A DNA stretch of 64,000 bases, taken from contig NZ_FWFG01000064.1 in the NCBI RefSeq assembly GCF_900163655.1, forward strand, positions 50,817 to 114,816, read 5' to 3'. Shown here piece after piece: positions 1 through 8,442 of this stretch. Positions within the stretch are counted from its first letter, which is position 1. Each line of letters begins with the position of its first letter. Under the pieces are notes generated by a model. The model was given only the letters and a program-made list of their open reading frames with translations. It was not told where the DNA came from and made no database searches. This DNA comes from Brachybacterium nesterenkovii (GTDB lineage Bacteria; Actinomycetota; Actinomycetes; Actinomycetales; Dermabacteraceae). The translations under genes and the position numbers were made by a program.

Positions 1-45
1 CTGGTGTGCTCGTGCCCGCCGCTGGACGCCTACGACGCGTCCTGA
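1..45 (+). CDS. C-terminal end of an unidentified protein (partial)
   Basis: The first frame is open from base 1 to a TGA at 43-45 and encodes 14 residues ending in DAYDAS. The tail has the high third-position GC seen in neighbouring genes, and a GC-rich hairpin (116-151) follows, as expected after a gene end. The upstream part lies outside the window, so no function can be given. It could be a chance open frame. Confidence 0.4.
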   Translation: MVCSCPPLDAYDAS

Positions 46-114
46 CCGCTGCGCGGCCGGGCACGGTCGCATCCCCGACCCCGTGCCTGCGCCCGCGCCC
101 GTGTGACGTCGTGT

Positions 115-152
115 GACGGCGCCCGGCCCGCTGCCTTGGACCGGGCGCCGTC
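115..152. terminator. Hairpin, probable terminator of the upstream gene
   Basis: A 12-bp perfect inverted repeat (115-126 with 141-152, core ACGGCGCCCGG) encloses a 14-nt loop. There is no T tract, which is common for actinobacterial terminators. It lies between the partial upstream gene and the next leaderless start. Confidence 0.5.
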
Positions 153-171
153 GTGTCCGTAGGTTGTCCCC

Positions 172-1383
172 ATGACCGAGATCCTCACCACCCATGCGGG
201 CTCGCTCCCGCGCACGCCCGAGCTCATCGAGGCCAACGCCTCCCGTCCCGTCGCCGAGGACGGCATCACGCCCGTCCGCGATGAGGGCTTCGACGCCGTG
301 CTGGCCGCCGCGGTCGACTCCGTCGTCGCCTAGCAGCGCCGGATCGGCATCTCGCTGCCCAACGACGGCGAATACGGGCACGCGATGGGCTCGACCCTGA
401 ACTACGGCTCCTGGTGGTCGTACATCTTCGACCGCGTCGACGGCCTCGAGCTGACCGGCGAGGACCACCTAACCTCCGAGCCCGTCCGCTCCGCCCCCGG
501 CGACATCCGCCTGACCAGCATGCCCGACCGCCGCGACTGGGTGCGCTTCGCCGCCGCCTACCAGGACCCGGACTCCGGCATCACGATCGGCAAGCAGACC
601 ACGTTCCCGGCCGCGACCGGTGCCGTCTCCTACTCCGACCTCGGGCGCGAGCAGACCGCCCGCGACATCGCCAACCTGCGCACAGCGCTGGATGCCCACG
701 GCTACAGCGGCGGTTTCCTGAACTCCCTGTCCCCGGGCTCCGGCTCGCGGATCGTCGACGACCACTACGGGGACGTCGACGCCTTCCTGGACGCCTGGGT
801 GGACGTGATGCGCCCCGAGTACGAGGCGATCGCCGCCGCCGGGTTCGTGGTGCAGATCGACGACCCCTCGATCGCCGAGAACTGGGACCAGATCAATCCC
901 GAGCCCAGCGTCGAGGACTACGTCGCGTTCACCGCCAAGCGGGTCGACGCCATCAACCGGGCCGTCGCGAACGTGCCCACCGAGCTCACGCGCTTCCACC
1001 TGTGCTGGGGATCCTGGCACGGGCCCCACACCACCGACATCGAGCTACGGCACATCGTCGGCCTGCTGCTGGACATCGACGCGCAGTACTACAGCTTCGA
1101 GGCCGCCAACGTGCGCCACGAGCACGAGTGGACCGTCTGGGAGGAGACGGTGCTGCCGGAGGACAAGGTGCTCGTGCCCGGCGTCGTCTCCCACGCCACG
1201 AACGTCGTCGAGCATCCCGAGCTGGTGGCCCAGCGCCTCGAGCGCTTCGCCCGCATCGTCGGCCCCGACCGGGTGATCGGCTCGACCGACTGCGGCCTGG
1301 GCGGGCGCATCCACCCGGACATCGCGTGGGCCAAGCTCGAGTCCCTCGTCGAGGGCGCGAGGATCGCGTCGGCCCGCCTCTGA
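172..1383 (+). pseudogene. MetE-like (cobalamin-independent methionine synthase family) protein, interrupted by an in-frame TAG
   Basis: The reading frame starts at ATG 172 with MTEILTTHAGSLPR, the usual opening of short MetE C-terminal-domain homologues, and continues in the same frame to TGA 1381-1383 (403 codons). A TAG at 331-333 (codon 54) interrupts it. Upstream residues end in DSVVA and downstream residues continue with RRIGISLPNDGEYG, the normal family pattern, so the stop replaces a single codon, probably CAG to TAG. Downstream, HLCWGSWHGPH and the late STDCGLGGR stretch resemble metal and substrate regions of the UROD/MetE-like fold. A TAGGTT box at 160-165 sits 6 nt before ATG, suggesting leaderless transcription. 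Internal restart at ATG 385 would lose the N-terminal substrate region. It is either a true nonsense allele or a sequence error. Confidence 0.75.
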
Positions 1384-1401
1384 CGGTATTCGGCACGACG
1401 G

Positions 1402-1438
1402 CACGGGCCCGGGACGCGAGCAGCGTCCCGGGCCCGTG
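1402..1438. terminator. Bidirectional terminator hairpin
   Basis: A perfect 16-bp stem (1402-1417 with 1423-1438) has loop GAGCA. It lies between two convergent genes, the MetE-like frame ending at 1383 and the DUF3592 gene ending at 1493 on the minus strand. Confidence 0.75.
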
Positions 1439-1492
1439 GTGCGTCCGGGGGCCTGCTGCGGCGAAGTGGCGGGCGGAGAAGCGGGTGCCGGC

Positions 1493-1930
1493 TCAGCCGT
1501 TCTCGGCGCGGGGCCGGAGGAAGCCGTGGGTCTGCACGCGCAGGCGGAGCACGAAAGCCGACGCGAGGGCGCCGAGCAGGAGGAGGCCCGGCACCGTCGC
1601 GACCTCGCGCACGCCCAGCAGCGAGGCGTCATCGGGATCGTCCACGGCATACAGAACCGTGCGATCATCGCCGGTGTTCGGATGCCACGGCGAGGTCTCG
1701 GACGCGGTGAGCAGGTGCGTCTCGCCGTCGACCTCGAACTGGACCACGGCGCGGTAGCGGGTGTCGCCGTCGGAATCGGTCTCCGACTCGGCCCCGACGA
1801 TCTCGCCCGCAGCGCGCGCATGCGCTCCACCGAGGAGACCGAGGCGGTCGCCCAGGGCGATGACGGCCCCGACCGCGAACGCGAGGGCCGCGAGCGCGCA
1901 CAGCAGAGTGAGGAGGCGGCTCGGGCTCAT
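1493..1930 (-). CDS. DUF3592-type membrane protein
   Basis: A 145-residue protein if it starts at the ATG at 1928-1930 (MSPSRLLTLL). Upstream in-frame starts exist but add a non-hydrophobic tail. A hydrophobic segment near residues 5-25 and another near 105-125 flank an extracytoplasmic domain with the DUF3592 pattern: GEIVGAESETDSDG, then YRAVVQFEVDGE, then a histidine/proline SPWHPNTGD stretch before the second membrane span. Function is unknown; the family is predicted to be membrane anchored. It is convergent with the MetE-like frame and shares the terminator at 1402-1438. Confidence 0.7.
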   Translation of the reverse strand: MSPSRLLTLLCALAALAFAVGAVIALGDRLGLLGGAHARAAGEIVGAESETDSDGDTRYRAVVQFEVDGETHLLTASETSPWHPNTGDDRTVLYAVDDPDDASLLGVREVATVPGLLLLGALASAFVLRLRVQTHGFLRPRAENG

Positions 1931-2015
1931 GGCTCCAGGATGCCCCATGGCCCGTGCCCGCGCAGTGCAGCGAGCCGACACCGAGACAGAGCGCCCGCCG
2001 AGCACCGTGCGCGTC

Positions 2016-3371
2016 TCAGTGGTCGGCGGTCGCCCGGAGGTTCTCCGCCGCGGGCTCGGCGGCCTCGACGGGCGTGATGCCCAGCGCGATCGGCGCCGTG
2101 CGCGCCCCCGTGATCGGGTCCTCGTCCGCGTGCTCGGCCGTCCACCGCGCGGGCACGTAGGCGCACGTCGGATCCGAGGCGAGCATGTCCCCGGTGACCG
2201 CGTAGGCGTGGGAGCGCGAGCCGCCGCACACCTGGTTGAACTCGCACACCCCGCACTTGCCGCGGAAGGCGTCCGGGCGGCGCAGCGACAGCATCGTCTT
2301 GTGCTCGCGGTAGATACCGCGGAACGACTCCGTCTTCACGTTCCCGCACACGTAGGGCAGGAACCCGGACGGGTAGACGTCGCCCAGATGGTCGATGAAC
2401 ACGAATCCGCGGCCCGCGTTCGTCGCCAGCGGCGGGCGCGGACGACGGTTCACGAGCTCCTCGGCCGAGACCAGCTCGAGGGTGCGCGCCATGAGGCGGT
2501 CGTACAGCTCGCCGTGCGGCGGAGCGTCCCCGGTGGCGCGCTTCATCGCCACGCGCCGGTACGCCTGCGCCTCGGTGGTCTTGATCGCGATGAAGCCCGA
2601 GCAGTCCTGGGCCCACTGCAGGACGTCCTCGACCTGGTCCGCATCCAGGGCCTGCAGCGCCTGCCCGCGGCCCGTGGGGACCAGGAAGAAGATCGACCAC
2701 AGGTGCGCGCCCATGCCCGTCACCTGCACCATCAGGTCCGGCAGCTCGTCGACCGTGCGGGTGGTGACGGTGGAGTTGATCTGCAGACGGAACCCGGCGT
2801 CGCGCACCTGCTGTGCCGCGACCAGCGTCGCGTCGTACGTGCCGCCGAAGCCCCGGAAGGCGTCGTGGGTCTCGGCGCGCGAGCCGTCCAGCGACAGCGA
2901 GATCGCCTTGCCGCCGGCCGCGTTCAGCGCGGCCAGGCGGTCCGGCGTCACGTTCGCGGTCACCGAGGGCGAGAGCGCCATCGACAGGCCGATCGCGCTG
3001 CCGTGGGCCACGAGGTCCTCGAGGTCCCGCCGCTCGAAGGGGTCGCCGCCGGTGAGCACGACGATCGGGGTGGGCCTGCCGAAGGCCGCGATGTCGTCCA
3101 GCAGCGTCTTGCCCTGCTCGAGCGTGAGCTGATCGGGGTGGAAGCGCGTCTGGGCGTCGGCGCGGCAGTGCTTGCACACGAGCTGGCAGGCGCGCGTGAC
3201 CTCCCAGATCACGATGAACGGGCGATCGTCGGGGTCGTGCCGCAACTCGCGGACGGCCGCGCGCGGGCCCCGTGTCGTCGCCTCCGTCGGGCGGGATGCG
3301 GGGCTGCTCGCCGGACGGCCGGCGGGTGCTGGGGCGGCGTCCTCGCCGTGGGGCTGCGGGATCGTGCTCAT
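2016..3371 (-). CDS. Radical SAM/SPASM domain protein (TIGR04053-like)
   Basis: A 451-residue protein. The radical SAM cluster motif is C62-x3-C66-x2-C69 within [12 protein letters not shown], followed by the SAM-binding glycine region [10 protein letters not shown]-terminal SPASM-type cysteine set ([12 protein letters not shown], then a further Cys in DPTCAY) should bind auxiliary Fe-S clusters. The [11 protein letters not shown] start to the barrel and the layout match the stand-alone TIGR04053 radical SAM family, some relatives of which act in haem metabolism. Substrate here is not known. Start is ATG at 3369-3371, preceded on the minus strand by GGAG. The first 40 residues are low-complexity Pro/Ala. 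No RiPP precursor with Cys-rich core is visible nearby. Confidence 0.85.
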   Translation of the reverse strand: MSTIPQPHGEDAAPAPAGRPASSPASRPTEATTRGPRAAVRELRHDPDDRPFIVIWEVTRACQLVCKHCRADAQTRFHPDQLTLEQGKTLLDDIAAFGRPTPIVVLTGGDPFERRDLEDLVAHGSAIGLSMALSPSVTANVTPDRLAALNAAGGKAISLSLDGSRAETHDAFRGFGGTYDATLVAAQQVRDAGFRLQINSTVTTRTVDELPDLMVQVTGMGAHLWSIFFLVPTGRGQALQALDADQVEDVLQWAQDCSGFIAIKTTEAQAYRRVAMKRATGDAPPHGELYDRLMARTLELVSAEELVNRRPRPPLATNAGRGFVFIDHLGDVYPSGFLPYVCGNVKTESFRGIYREHKTMLSLRRPDAFRGKCGVCEFNQVCGGSRSHAYAVTGDMLASDPTCAYVPARWTAEHADEDPITGARTAPIALGITPVEAAEPAAENLRATADH

Positions 3372-3530
3372 GGGGGAGGACTCCAGGGGCCGGGGGTTCG
3401 CGCGGCAGGGGAGAGGGAACCCGCCCCGCGGATGCATCAGCCGCCCGCCCGCGCAGAGCGGAGGGCCGCGGGGCCGACGACCATCGTACGCCGCGGCCAC
3501 CGGCCCGGCCGCGACCGGAGGGCCCTCCGA

Positions 3531-3536
3531 TAGCCT
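3531..3536 (+). promoter_or_regulatory. -10 box of a leaderless gene
   Basis: TAGCCT lies 6 nt upstream of the GTG at 3543, the same spacing seen before several other genes in this window. This would put the transcription start at the start codon. Confidence 0.45.
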
Positions 3537-3542
3537 GCCGAT

Positions 3543-3716
3543 GTGCCTGCTCCCGACGATCCCGCCGTCCCCGAGGCCCTCCCTGCGCTCGATGCCTCGC
3601 CGGTCCCCGCGACGGCCGTCGGCCGCTGGATCGGGCGGCGGCGCCGCCTCCTGGAGGCGGTCGCCATCGGCGCGCTGGGCACGGTCGTGCTCGACCGGAG
3701 GGATGTGCGCACCTGA
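3543..3716 (+). CDS. Small hypothetical protein, 57 aa
   Basis: GTG start at 3543 and TGA at 3714-3716. Third codon positions are almost all G or C, as in true genes here, and the frame is preceded by a well placed -10 box. The N-terminal half is rich in Pro, Ala and Asp. The C-terminal half has a [20 protein letters not shown] stretch, a basic cluster followed by a short hydrophobic run that could be a membrane-associated helix. A 10-bp hairpin follows at 3752-3780. It is divergent from the radical SAM gene. I do not recognise the family. Confidence 0.5.
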   Translation: MPAPDDPAVPEALPALDASPVPATAVGRWIGRRRRLLEAVAIGALGTVVLDRRDVRT

Positions 3717-3751
3717 CGGACACTGCGGGACCGGGGGGCCGCGGCCGAGCA

Positions 3752-3780
3752 CGGGGCGGGGTCGGGTTTCCCCCGCCCCG
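3752..3780 (+). terminator. Hairpin after the 57-aa gene
   Basis: A 10-bp stem CGGGGCGGGG (3752-3761) pairs with 3771-3780 across a 9-nt loop, located 35 nt after the small gene and before the ABC ATPase frame. Confidence 0.4.
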
Positions 3781-3832
3781 GCGGGTGGACGGCCCCGTTC
3801 CGCGGCGGCCCGTCGCGGCGTGGGATGGAGGC

Positions 3833-4396
3833 ATGTCCATCCCCGTCGCACCTCCCGTCCCGACCGATCAGCAGCCCGCCGCCGTGCGCCTGACCGGCGT
3901 CACCCGCACCTTCGCCCCGCCGTCCGGAGGCCGCCCCGTCCGGGCGCTCGCCGGCGGCAACCTCGGCGCGCGCGGCGGGCACCGCCCCTCCCAGCTCTCC
4001 GGCGGAGAGCAGCAGCGCGTCGCGATCGCTCGCGTCCTGCTGTCGTCCCCGCGGATCCTCTTCGCCGATGAGCCCACCGGCGCCCTCGACGTCCGCACGG
4101 GCGGCCTGGTGCTCGACTGGCTCGCCGACGTCGCCGCCGCCGGGTCGGCCGTCGTGACGGTCACCCACGACCCGCGGGCCGCGGCCCGCGCCGACCGGGT
4201 GCTCGTCATGGCCGAGGGCCGGATCGTCCGCGAGATGCACGGCGGCGCCGGGGAGATCGCGGCCGCGGTGCTGGCCGCGCAGGCCGCGCAGGACAGCGCG
4301 GCCGGACAGATCGGCACCGGGAGCAGCGGACGCGCGGGCGCTGCGACCGCTGCGGCGACCGGGCAGCCGACGGGAGGCGCGGCATGCGACGCCTGA
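3833..4396 (+). pseudogene. MacB/LolD-type ABC transporter ATPase with an internal deletion
   Basis: A 187-residue frame starting at ATG 3833 behind a GGAGG. It begins like an ABC exporter ATPase ([16 protein letters not shown]) but jumps from ALAGGNL directly to [20 protein letters not shown]. The Walker A (P-loop) and Q-loop, normally about 100 residues, are missing, while the LSGGEQ signature, Walker B ([12 protein letters not shown]) and H-loop (VTVTHD) remain. The deletion is in frame. Without a P-loop the protein should not bind or hydrolyse ATP. Its last 13 bases overlap the permease start, so translation of this frame may still be coupled to the permease. The C-terminus carries an Ala/Gly-rich tail. 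Confidence 0.8.
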
Positions 4397-5700
4397 TCAT
4401 CGCCGATCTGCGCGCTCACCTCGTCCTGTGGGTCCCCGCTCTCATCGCGATGACGGTGGCCGCGGCCATCGGGGCGGGCATCGTGATTGCCATGTGGACC
4501 GGGATCGTCGTCGCCCCCGACGACTGGATCCTCGAGGGATTGGAGGCGATCGGCACCACGGTCGGCGTCATCACCGTCGCCTCCGCGGCCGGGATCATCG
4601 GCTCCACCTGCGCGCTGTGCCTGTCCTCCCAGGCGCGCGAGCATGCGCTACGGCTCCTGACGGGCATGCGCCCGCACCAGCTGCGGCGCGTCCTGCGCGG
4701 GCAGATCCTCGCACTCGCCCTGCTCGCCGGGATCCTCGCCGTGCCGCTGTCCTACCTGGCGGCATGGGCGGTCCTGTGGCAGTGGGCCCAGCTCGGACTG
4801 GTGCCTGTGGGGCAGGGGCCGATCCTCGCCGGGGGCCAGATCCCGCTCGTCCTCGGCCTCACGGTGCTGATGGCCGTCTGGGGCGCGGCCGGCCCCACCC
4901 GGCGTGCCACGACGGTCCCGGAGATGGCGGCGCTGCGGGAGTCCGCCGGGGGCCGTGCCCGCACCGGCTGGCTGAAGATCCTCGTCTCCGTCGTGGCGCT
5001 CGGGGGCGCGATCGCGATCCTCGTGACCGTGCTGTCCGGTGCGGTCTCCGGCCCGGAGGAGCGGGTGGGGGCGGTGATGAGCGCCTGCCTGCTGCTGATC
5101 CTCGCGCTGCTGCTCGTGCCCGGCTGGACGCTGCGACCGCTGCTGCATGCGTGGACCGCTCTCGTGCCGTCCCGCGCGGTCGTCTGGCGCCTGGCGCGCG
5201 CGAACTGCCGCTTCTCGAGCGCGCGCTCGCTGACGATGATCACCCCGTTCGCCGTCGCGACCTCCCTGGTCGCGGTCCTCGATGGGGGCATCAGCGCCGT
5301 CGCCGGGGCCGAGGGCTCCCTCGCGGAGCTCGCCGTGGTGCTCGGCCCGCCGCTCGCGGTGGCCTGGTGCGGCGGCGTCTGCGTGATCGCCATGGTCCGC
5401 CGCGACCGCGTGCGGGATGACGCCCTGCTCGCGGTGGCCGGAGGAGGGCCGGGGCTGCGCCGTGCGACGGCCGCCCTCGAAGGGCTGGTCTACGCGCTGA
5501 CCGCGGTGCTGTTCGGGGCGATCTTCCTGATCGGCTCGGTGCTGCTCATGTCTTCTGCCGCCGGGATGCCGGTGAGCACGGCCATGGGGAACCTGCCGTG
5601 GTCGCACCTGGAGGTCCTCGCCCTCGCCACCGTGGCCACGTCGGTGGGCGCCGTGCTGTGGACGGGACGGGCTGAGCCCCGCCTGGTCGCCGCCGGGTGA
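4384..5700 (+). CDS. FtsX-like ABC transporter permease
   Basis: A 438-residue hydrophobic protein with about eight to ten membrane segments. It opens with [16 protein letters not shown], the short cytoplasmic start and first helix of FtsX/MacB-type permeases. The loop after the second helix pair, [17 protein letters not shown], matches the coupling region that contacts the ATPase. It overlaps the deleted ATPase frame by 13 nt, so the two form one transcription unit. The permease looks full length, but its partner lacks a P-loop, so the exporter is probably inactive unless another ATPase substitutes. Substrate is unknown. Confidence 0.8.
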   Translation: MRRLIIADLRAHLVLWVPALIAMTVAAAIGAGIVIAMWTGIVVAPDDWILEGLEAIGTTVGVITVASAAGIIGSTCALCLSSQAREHALRLLTGMRPHQLRRVLRGQILALALLAGILAVPLSYLAAWAVLWQWAQLGLVPVGQGPILAGGQIPLVLGLTVLMAVWGAAGPTRRATTVPEMAALRESAGGRARTGWLKILVSVVALGGAIAILVTVLSGAVSGPEERVGAVMSACLLLILALLLVPGWTLRPLLHAWTALVPSRAVVWRLARANCRFSSARSLTMITPFAVATSLVAVLDGGISAVAGAEGSLAELAVVLGPPLAVAWCGGVCVIAMVRRDRVRDDALLAVAGGGPGLRRATAALEGLVYALTAVLFGAIFLIGSVLLMSSAAGMPVSTAMGNLPWSHLEVLALATVATSVGAVLWTGRAEPRLVAAG

Positions 5701-5797
5701 GGCAGGGTCTGGCCGTGACGGGACGGGGCGGATGCCGGTAGCGCCCGGCCGGTGGGGTTGGACGGGCCTGGCCGTGGAGCTGGCCGGGTCGCCTCCG

Positions 5798-5867
5798 TCG
5801 AGTGATGGCGTTATAGCGGGGACTGCGAGGATATCGTCGCAGTCCCCGCTATACCGCCAGTGCTCGA
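5798..5867. repeat. Large imperfect palindrome
   Basis: Arms 5806-5828 and 5837-5859 form a 23-bp stem with one mismatch around the 8-nt centre GGATATCG. After three mismatches the pairing resumes for 5 bp (5798-5802 with 5863-5867). It lies between the permease and a DUF2249 gene, is richer in A/T than its surroundings (TTATAGCGGGGACTGCGA arm) and has no T tract. It could act as a terminator, but its size and base composition suggest a dispersed REP-like element or a protein-binding palindrome. Confidence 0.75.
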
Positions 5868-5944
5868 CATGCTTCCCGCACGAGCCCCGTGCTGATTGAT
5901 CCGGCGCAACTGCGTGCAGAGGAATGCGGACTACCCTCGGGCGC

Positions 5945-6229
5945 ATGACTGAACTCCCCATCTCCTCCGTCTCCGAGGGCGGCTGCCAGTGCGGCGACGC
6001 CCACGGCATGCCCGAGCTCGACGCCCGCGAGATCCCGCACGCGATCCGCCACGGCGCGATCCTCGGTGCGCTCTCCCAGCTGCGCGCCGGCGCCTCGATG
6101 GTCCTCGTGGCCCCGCACGACCCGAAGCCGCTGCTGGCCCAGATCGCCGATCAGTTCGGCGACGCGATGACCCACGAGTACGTGGAGAGCGGCCCCGAGG
6201 CCTGGCGGATCACGTTCACCCGCGCCTGA
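5945..6229 (+). CDS. DUF2249 domain protein
   Basis: A 94-residue protein. The core VLVAPHDPKPLL followed by YVESGPEAWRITF is typical of DUF2249, a small alpha/beta sulfur-carrier-like (TusA-like) fold of unknown function, often found with haemerythrin or nitrogen-oxide metabolism genes. It has an N-terminal CQCG pair (CQCGDAHGMPELDAREIP). ATG 5945 is chosen over the upstream ATG 5924 because a TACCCT box (5932-5937) sits 7 nt before it, implying a leaderless start. No neighbouring nitrogen or sulfur gene supports a specific role. Confidence 0.75.
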   Translation: MTELPISSVSEGGCQCGDAHGMPELDAREIPHAIRHGAILGALSQLRAGASMVLVAPHDPKPLLAQIADQFGDAMTHEYVESGPEAWRITFTRA

Positions 6230-6328
6230 TCAGCATCGCCTGACCGGCCCTGCCCGGCACGCATCGCCTGATCCACACCGCCTGAGTACTGTCCCCGCCG
6301 CGCCGCCGTCACCGGCGGCGCGCACCCG

Positions 6329-6376
6329 ACGGCCCCTGCCTCGTCACCCGGACCGCGGTGACGAGGCAGGGGCCGT
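6329..6376. terminator. Bidirectional terminator, 20-bp perfect stem
   Basis: Arms 6329-6348 and 6357-6376 are perfectly complementary with an 8-nt loop. It sits between the convergent DUF2249 and GNAT genes. The stretch 6216-6290 before it contains four copies of GCCTGA derived from the end of the DUF2249 gene. Confidence 0.85.
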
Positions 6377-6383
6377 CGCCGTC

Positions 6384-6995
6384 TCAGATCGCGGCGGGCC
6401 GGAGCATGGTCGTCGCGGTCGCGCCGCCGCCGAGGTCCACGACCCCCAGCGGGCCGAAGCCGTGACGGGCGTACAGGCGCCTGCTCGCAGGCGTCGTCGA
6501 CTCGAGGTAGGCGGGGAGGGCATCGGCGTCGACACGGGCCAGGCCGTGCTCGATCAGCGCGGAGCCCACGCCCATGCCCCGAGCGCCCTCCGCCACGGCG
6601 ATGTCCTCGAGGTACCAGTGAGGCATCGTCGGGTGGTCCCGGGTGAGGCGGTGGTCGGCGCGGATCGCGGCGGGCATGCGGCGCAGACCCACCGCGCGGA
6701 TCCCGCGCACGTGCTCGACGGCGCGGCGAGGCGTGCAGCGCGGCGGCCGCGGGGCCACCCAGGCGGCGACGCCGAGCAGGGGCCCGCCGCTCTCGTTGCG
6801 CGCGGTGTCCACGACTCCGTGGGCGAAGGCGCCCCCGCGCAGCTCAGCCAGCAGGGCCGCGGTCATCCGCCGCAGACGGTCCTCCGCGCCGGGGACCAGG
6901 CGGTGCATCACCGCGTCGTCGATCAGGGCGCGGGTGATCAGCCGGGCGCACTCGGGCAGCTCGGCCTCGGCGGCGGGGGAGATGACGATGCTCAT
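6384..6995 (-). CDS. GNAT family N-acetyltransferase
   Basis: A 203-residue protein with the GNAT layout. An N-terminal MSIVISPAAEAELPECARL strand-helix opens the fold. The central strand WYLEDIAVAEGARGMGVGSA carries the acetyl-CoA pyrophosphate loop (pattern R/Q-x-x-G-x-G/A, here ARGMGVGSA). The C-terminal PASRRLYARHGF helix-strand is typical of the family. The substrate cannot be read from the sequence. An AAGGA ribosome site precedes the ATG at 6993-6995. It is divergent from the amidotransferase gene. Confidence 0.85.
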   Translation of the reverse strand: MSIVISPAAEAELPECARLITRALIDDAVMHRLVPGAEDRLRRMTAALLAELRGGAFAHGVVDTARNESGGPLLGVAAWVAPRPPRCTPRRAVEHVRGIRAVGLRRMPAAIRADHRLTRDHPTMPHWYLEDIAVAEGARGMGVGSALIEHGLARVDADALPAYLESTTPASRRLYARHGFGPLGVVDLGGGATATTMLRPAAI

Positions 6996-7180
6996 CGGGT
7001 CCTTCTGCAGCGGATGGATGCTCGACCGTCGACTCTACGGGGACGACCGGGGCACCCGCCGCCGAGGCGGCCGAGCCGCCCCGTTCACACTCGGACACGC
7101 GCCTCGCGCGCGCAACGCTGGCCGCGCTGTCATGGACCGCGTCGGAACCCCGACGGCCCCTGCGCACGGAAGGACTTCTC

Positions 7181-8017
7181 ATGGCAGAGCACCACGGCAC
7201 CACCCGCCGCCCGCTCATCGGTGTCACCGCGGGGACCGCCGCCATGATGCAGGGCGCCTGGGCCGGGCATGAGGCCGTCACCGTCACCGATCACTACGTC
7301 CGCGCCCTGCGCGAGGCAGGGGCGCGAGCGGTGATCCTCGCCCCGCAGGATCCGTGGTCCGATGACGAGGTCGCCGAGCTCGACGGCATCGTCCTCACCG
7401 GCGGCACCGACCTCGACCCCGCCCTGTCCGGGGCCGCTCCCCGCGCCACGGACTTCCCCGCCCAGCGCGAGCGGGACGCCTTCGAGCTCGGCCTCTACCG
7501 CGCCGCCCGCCGGACGGGCGTCCCCGTCCTCGGCATCTGCCGCGGCCTCCAGCTGATCGTCATCGCCGAAGGCGGCGACCTCCACCGCCACCTCCCGGTG
7601 GATCTCCCGGAGCACCCGCACGCCTTCGCCGAGGTCACCGCGGTGGACGTCGAGATCGACGCCGCGAGCGACACCGGTCTGGCGCTCGGCACCGGGGCGC
7701 GCGTCGCCGCCTACCACCACCAGGGGGTCCGCACCTGCCCGCCGTCCCTGCGCGTCGTCGCCCGCCACGCGAGTGGTCTCGCGATGGCCGTCGAGGCCGC
7801 ATCGGGCTCGCCCGTGATCGGCGTCCAGTGGCACCCGGAGCTCACCGAGACCCGCGCGGCGACGGCGGCGCAGGCGGGCGCGGGCGCCGATGCCGCGGCA
7901 GGGCAGCAGCGCGCCGGAGTGATCGCCGCCTTCGTCTCCGGTGCCCGCACGGAGCGCTCGCGCCGGGTCGGGCGCGGTGCGAGCGCCAGGGCCGCGACGG
8001 CCCCGCAGGGATCCTGA
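7181..8017 (+). CDS. Gamma-glutamyl-gamma-aminobutyrate hydrolase-like class I amidotransferase (peptidase C26)
   Basis: A 278-residue PuuD-like enzyme. The nucleophile is Cys120 in LGICRGLQL, and the catalytic dyad is His218-x-Glu220 in GVQWHPEL. The oxyanion-hole glycine turn is VLTGGTDLDPAL. Relatives release glutamate from gamma-glutamyl-GABA in putrescine breakdown or act on other gamma-glutamyl amides; no other polyamine gene is nearby, so the substrate is open. After the His-Glu motif comes a 45-residue Ala-rich tail not typical of the family. A GGAAGGA ribosome site precedes ATG 7181. Confidence 0.85.
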   Translation: MAEHHGTTRRPLIGVTAGTAAMMQGAWAGHEAVTVTDHYVRALREAGARAVILAPQDPWSDDEVAELDGIVLTGGTDLDPALSGAAPRATDFPAQRERDAFELGLYRAARRTGVPVLGICRGLQLIVIAEGGDLHRHLPVDLPEHPHAFAEVTAVDVEIDAASDTGLALGTGARVAAYHHQGVRTCPPSLRVVARHASGLAMAVEAASGSPVIGVQWHPELTETRAATAAQAGAGADAAAGQQRAGVIAAFVSGARTERSRRVGRGASARAATAPQGS

Positions 8018-8087
8018 CGCGGCGACAGCACGAGGCGACGTCCTGGTCTAGGATGGGCGCGACTCGAGGCACCACGGAGGAGACAGC

Positions 8088-8327
8088 ATGAGCCACACCC
8101 CTGAGGGCGCGCACCGCGCCGCCAAGCCGGTCGAGGCCGCGGAGACCACCTCCGAGGGCGCGTCGCTCGGTCTGAGCATCGTCCTGTTCCTGGTGCTGTT
8201 CCTCGCCTTCATCGGCGGGCTGTACGTCATGAGCCTGATGACCCCGGTGCTGTTCCTCGTCGGCCTCGGCATCGTGCTGCTCTCGCTGTGCGGCGCCTTC
8301 ACGCTGGTGCCCCGCTTCCTCACCTGA
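8088..8327 (+). CDS. Small membrane protein, 79 aa
   Basis: A 79-residue protein with a soluble N-terminal 25 residues and two hydrophobic spans (LSIVLFLVLFLAFIGGLYVM and TPVLFLVGLGIVLLSLCGA). A strong GGAGGAG site lies 7 nt before ATG 8088, and a TAGGAT box at 8049-8054 is a plausible -10. The terminator at 8384-8423 follows, so it is probably monocistronic. I do not recognise a named family. Confidence 0.7.
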   Translation: MSHTPEGAHRAAKPVEAAETTSEGASLGLSIVLFLVLFLAFIGGLYVMSLMTPVLFLVGLGIVLLSLCGAFTLVPRFLT

Positions 8328-8383
8328 GACGGCCCCGGCAGCGGCCTTCCAGCGACGTCGGCCCGGCACAGGCCTCTCAGAGA

Positions 8384-8423
8384 CGACGAGCCCCGATGCG
8401 GTGATCCGCATCGGGGCTCGTCG
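8384..8423. terminator. Bidirectional terminator
   Basis: A perfect 18-bp stem (8384-8401 with 8406-8423) with a TGAT loop, between the convergent small membrane protein gene and deoD. Confidence 0.85.
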
Positions 8424-8442
8424 CGTCCGCGGTGAGAACCGG

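Noticed and set aside
331..333. Recoded TAG (amber readthrough) in the MetE-like gene
   Set aside because: No sign of a suppressor system or conserved recoding context; a single point change explains it more simply.
1927..3840. Long overlapping frames opposite and around the radical SAM gene
   Set aside because: Only the frame with the C-x3-C-x2-C and SPASM motifs makes sense; the others are GC-driven shadows.
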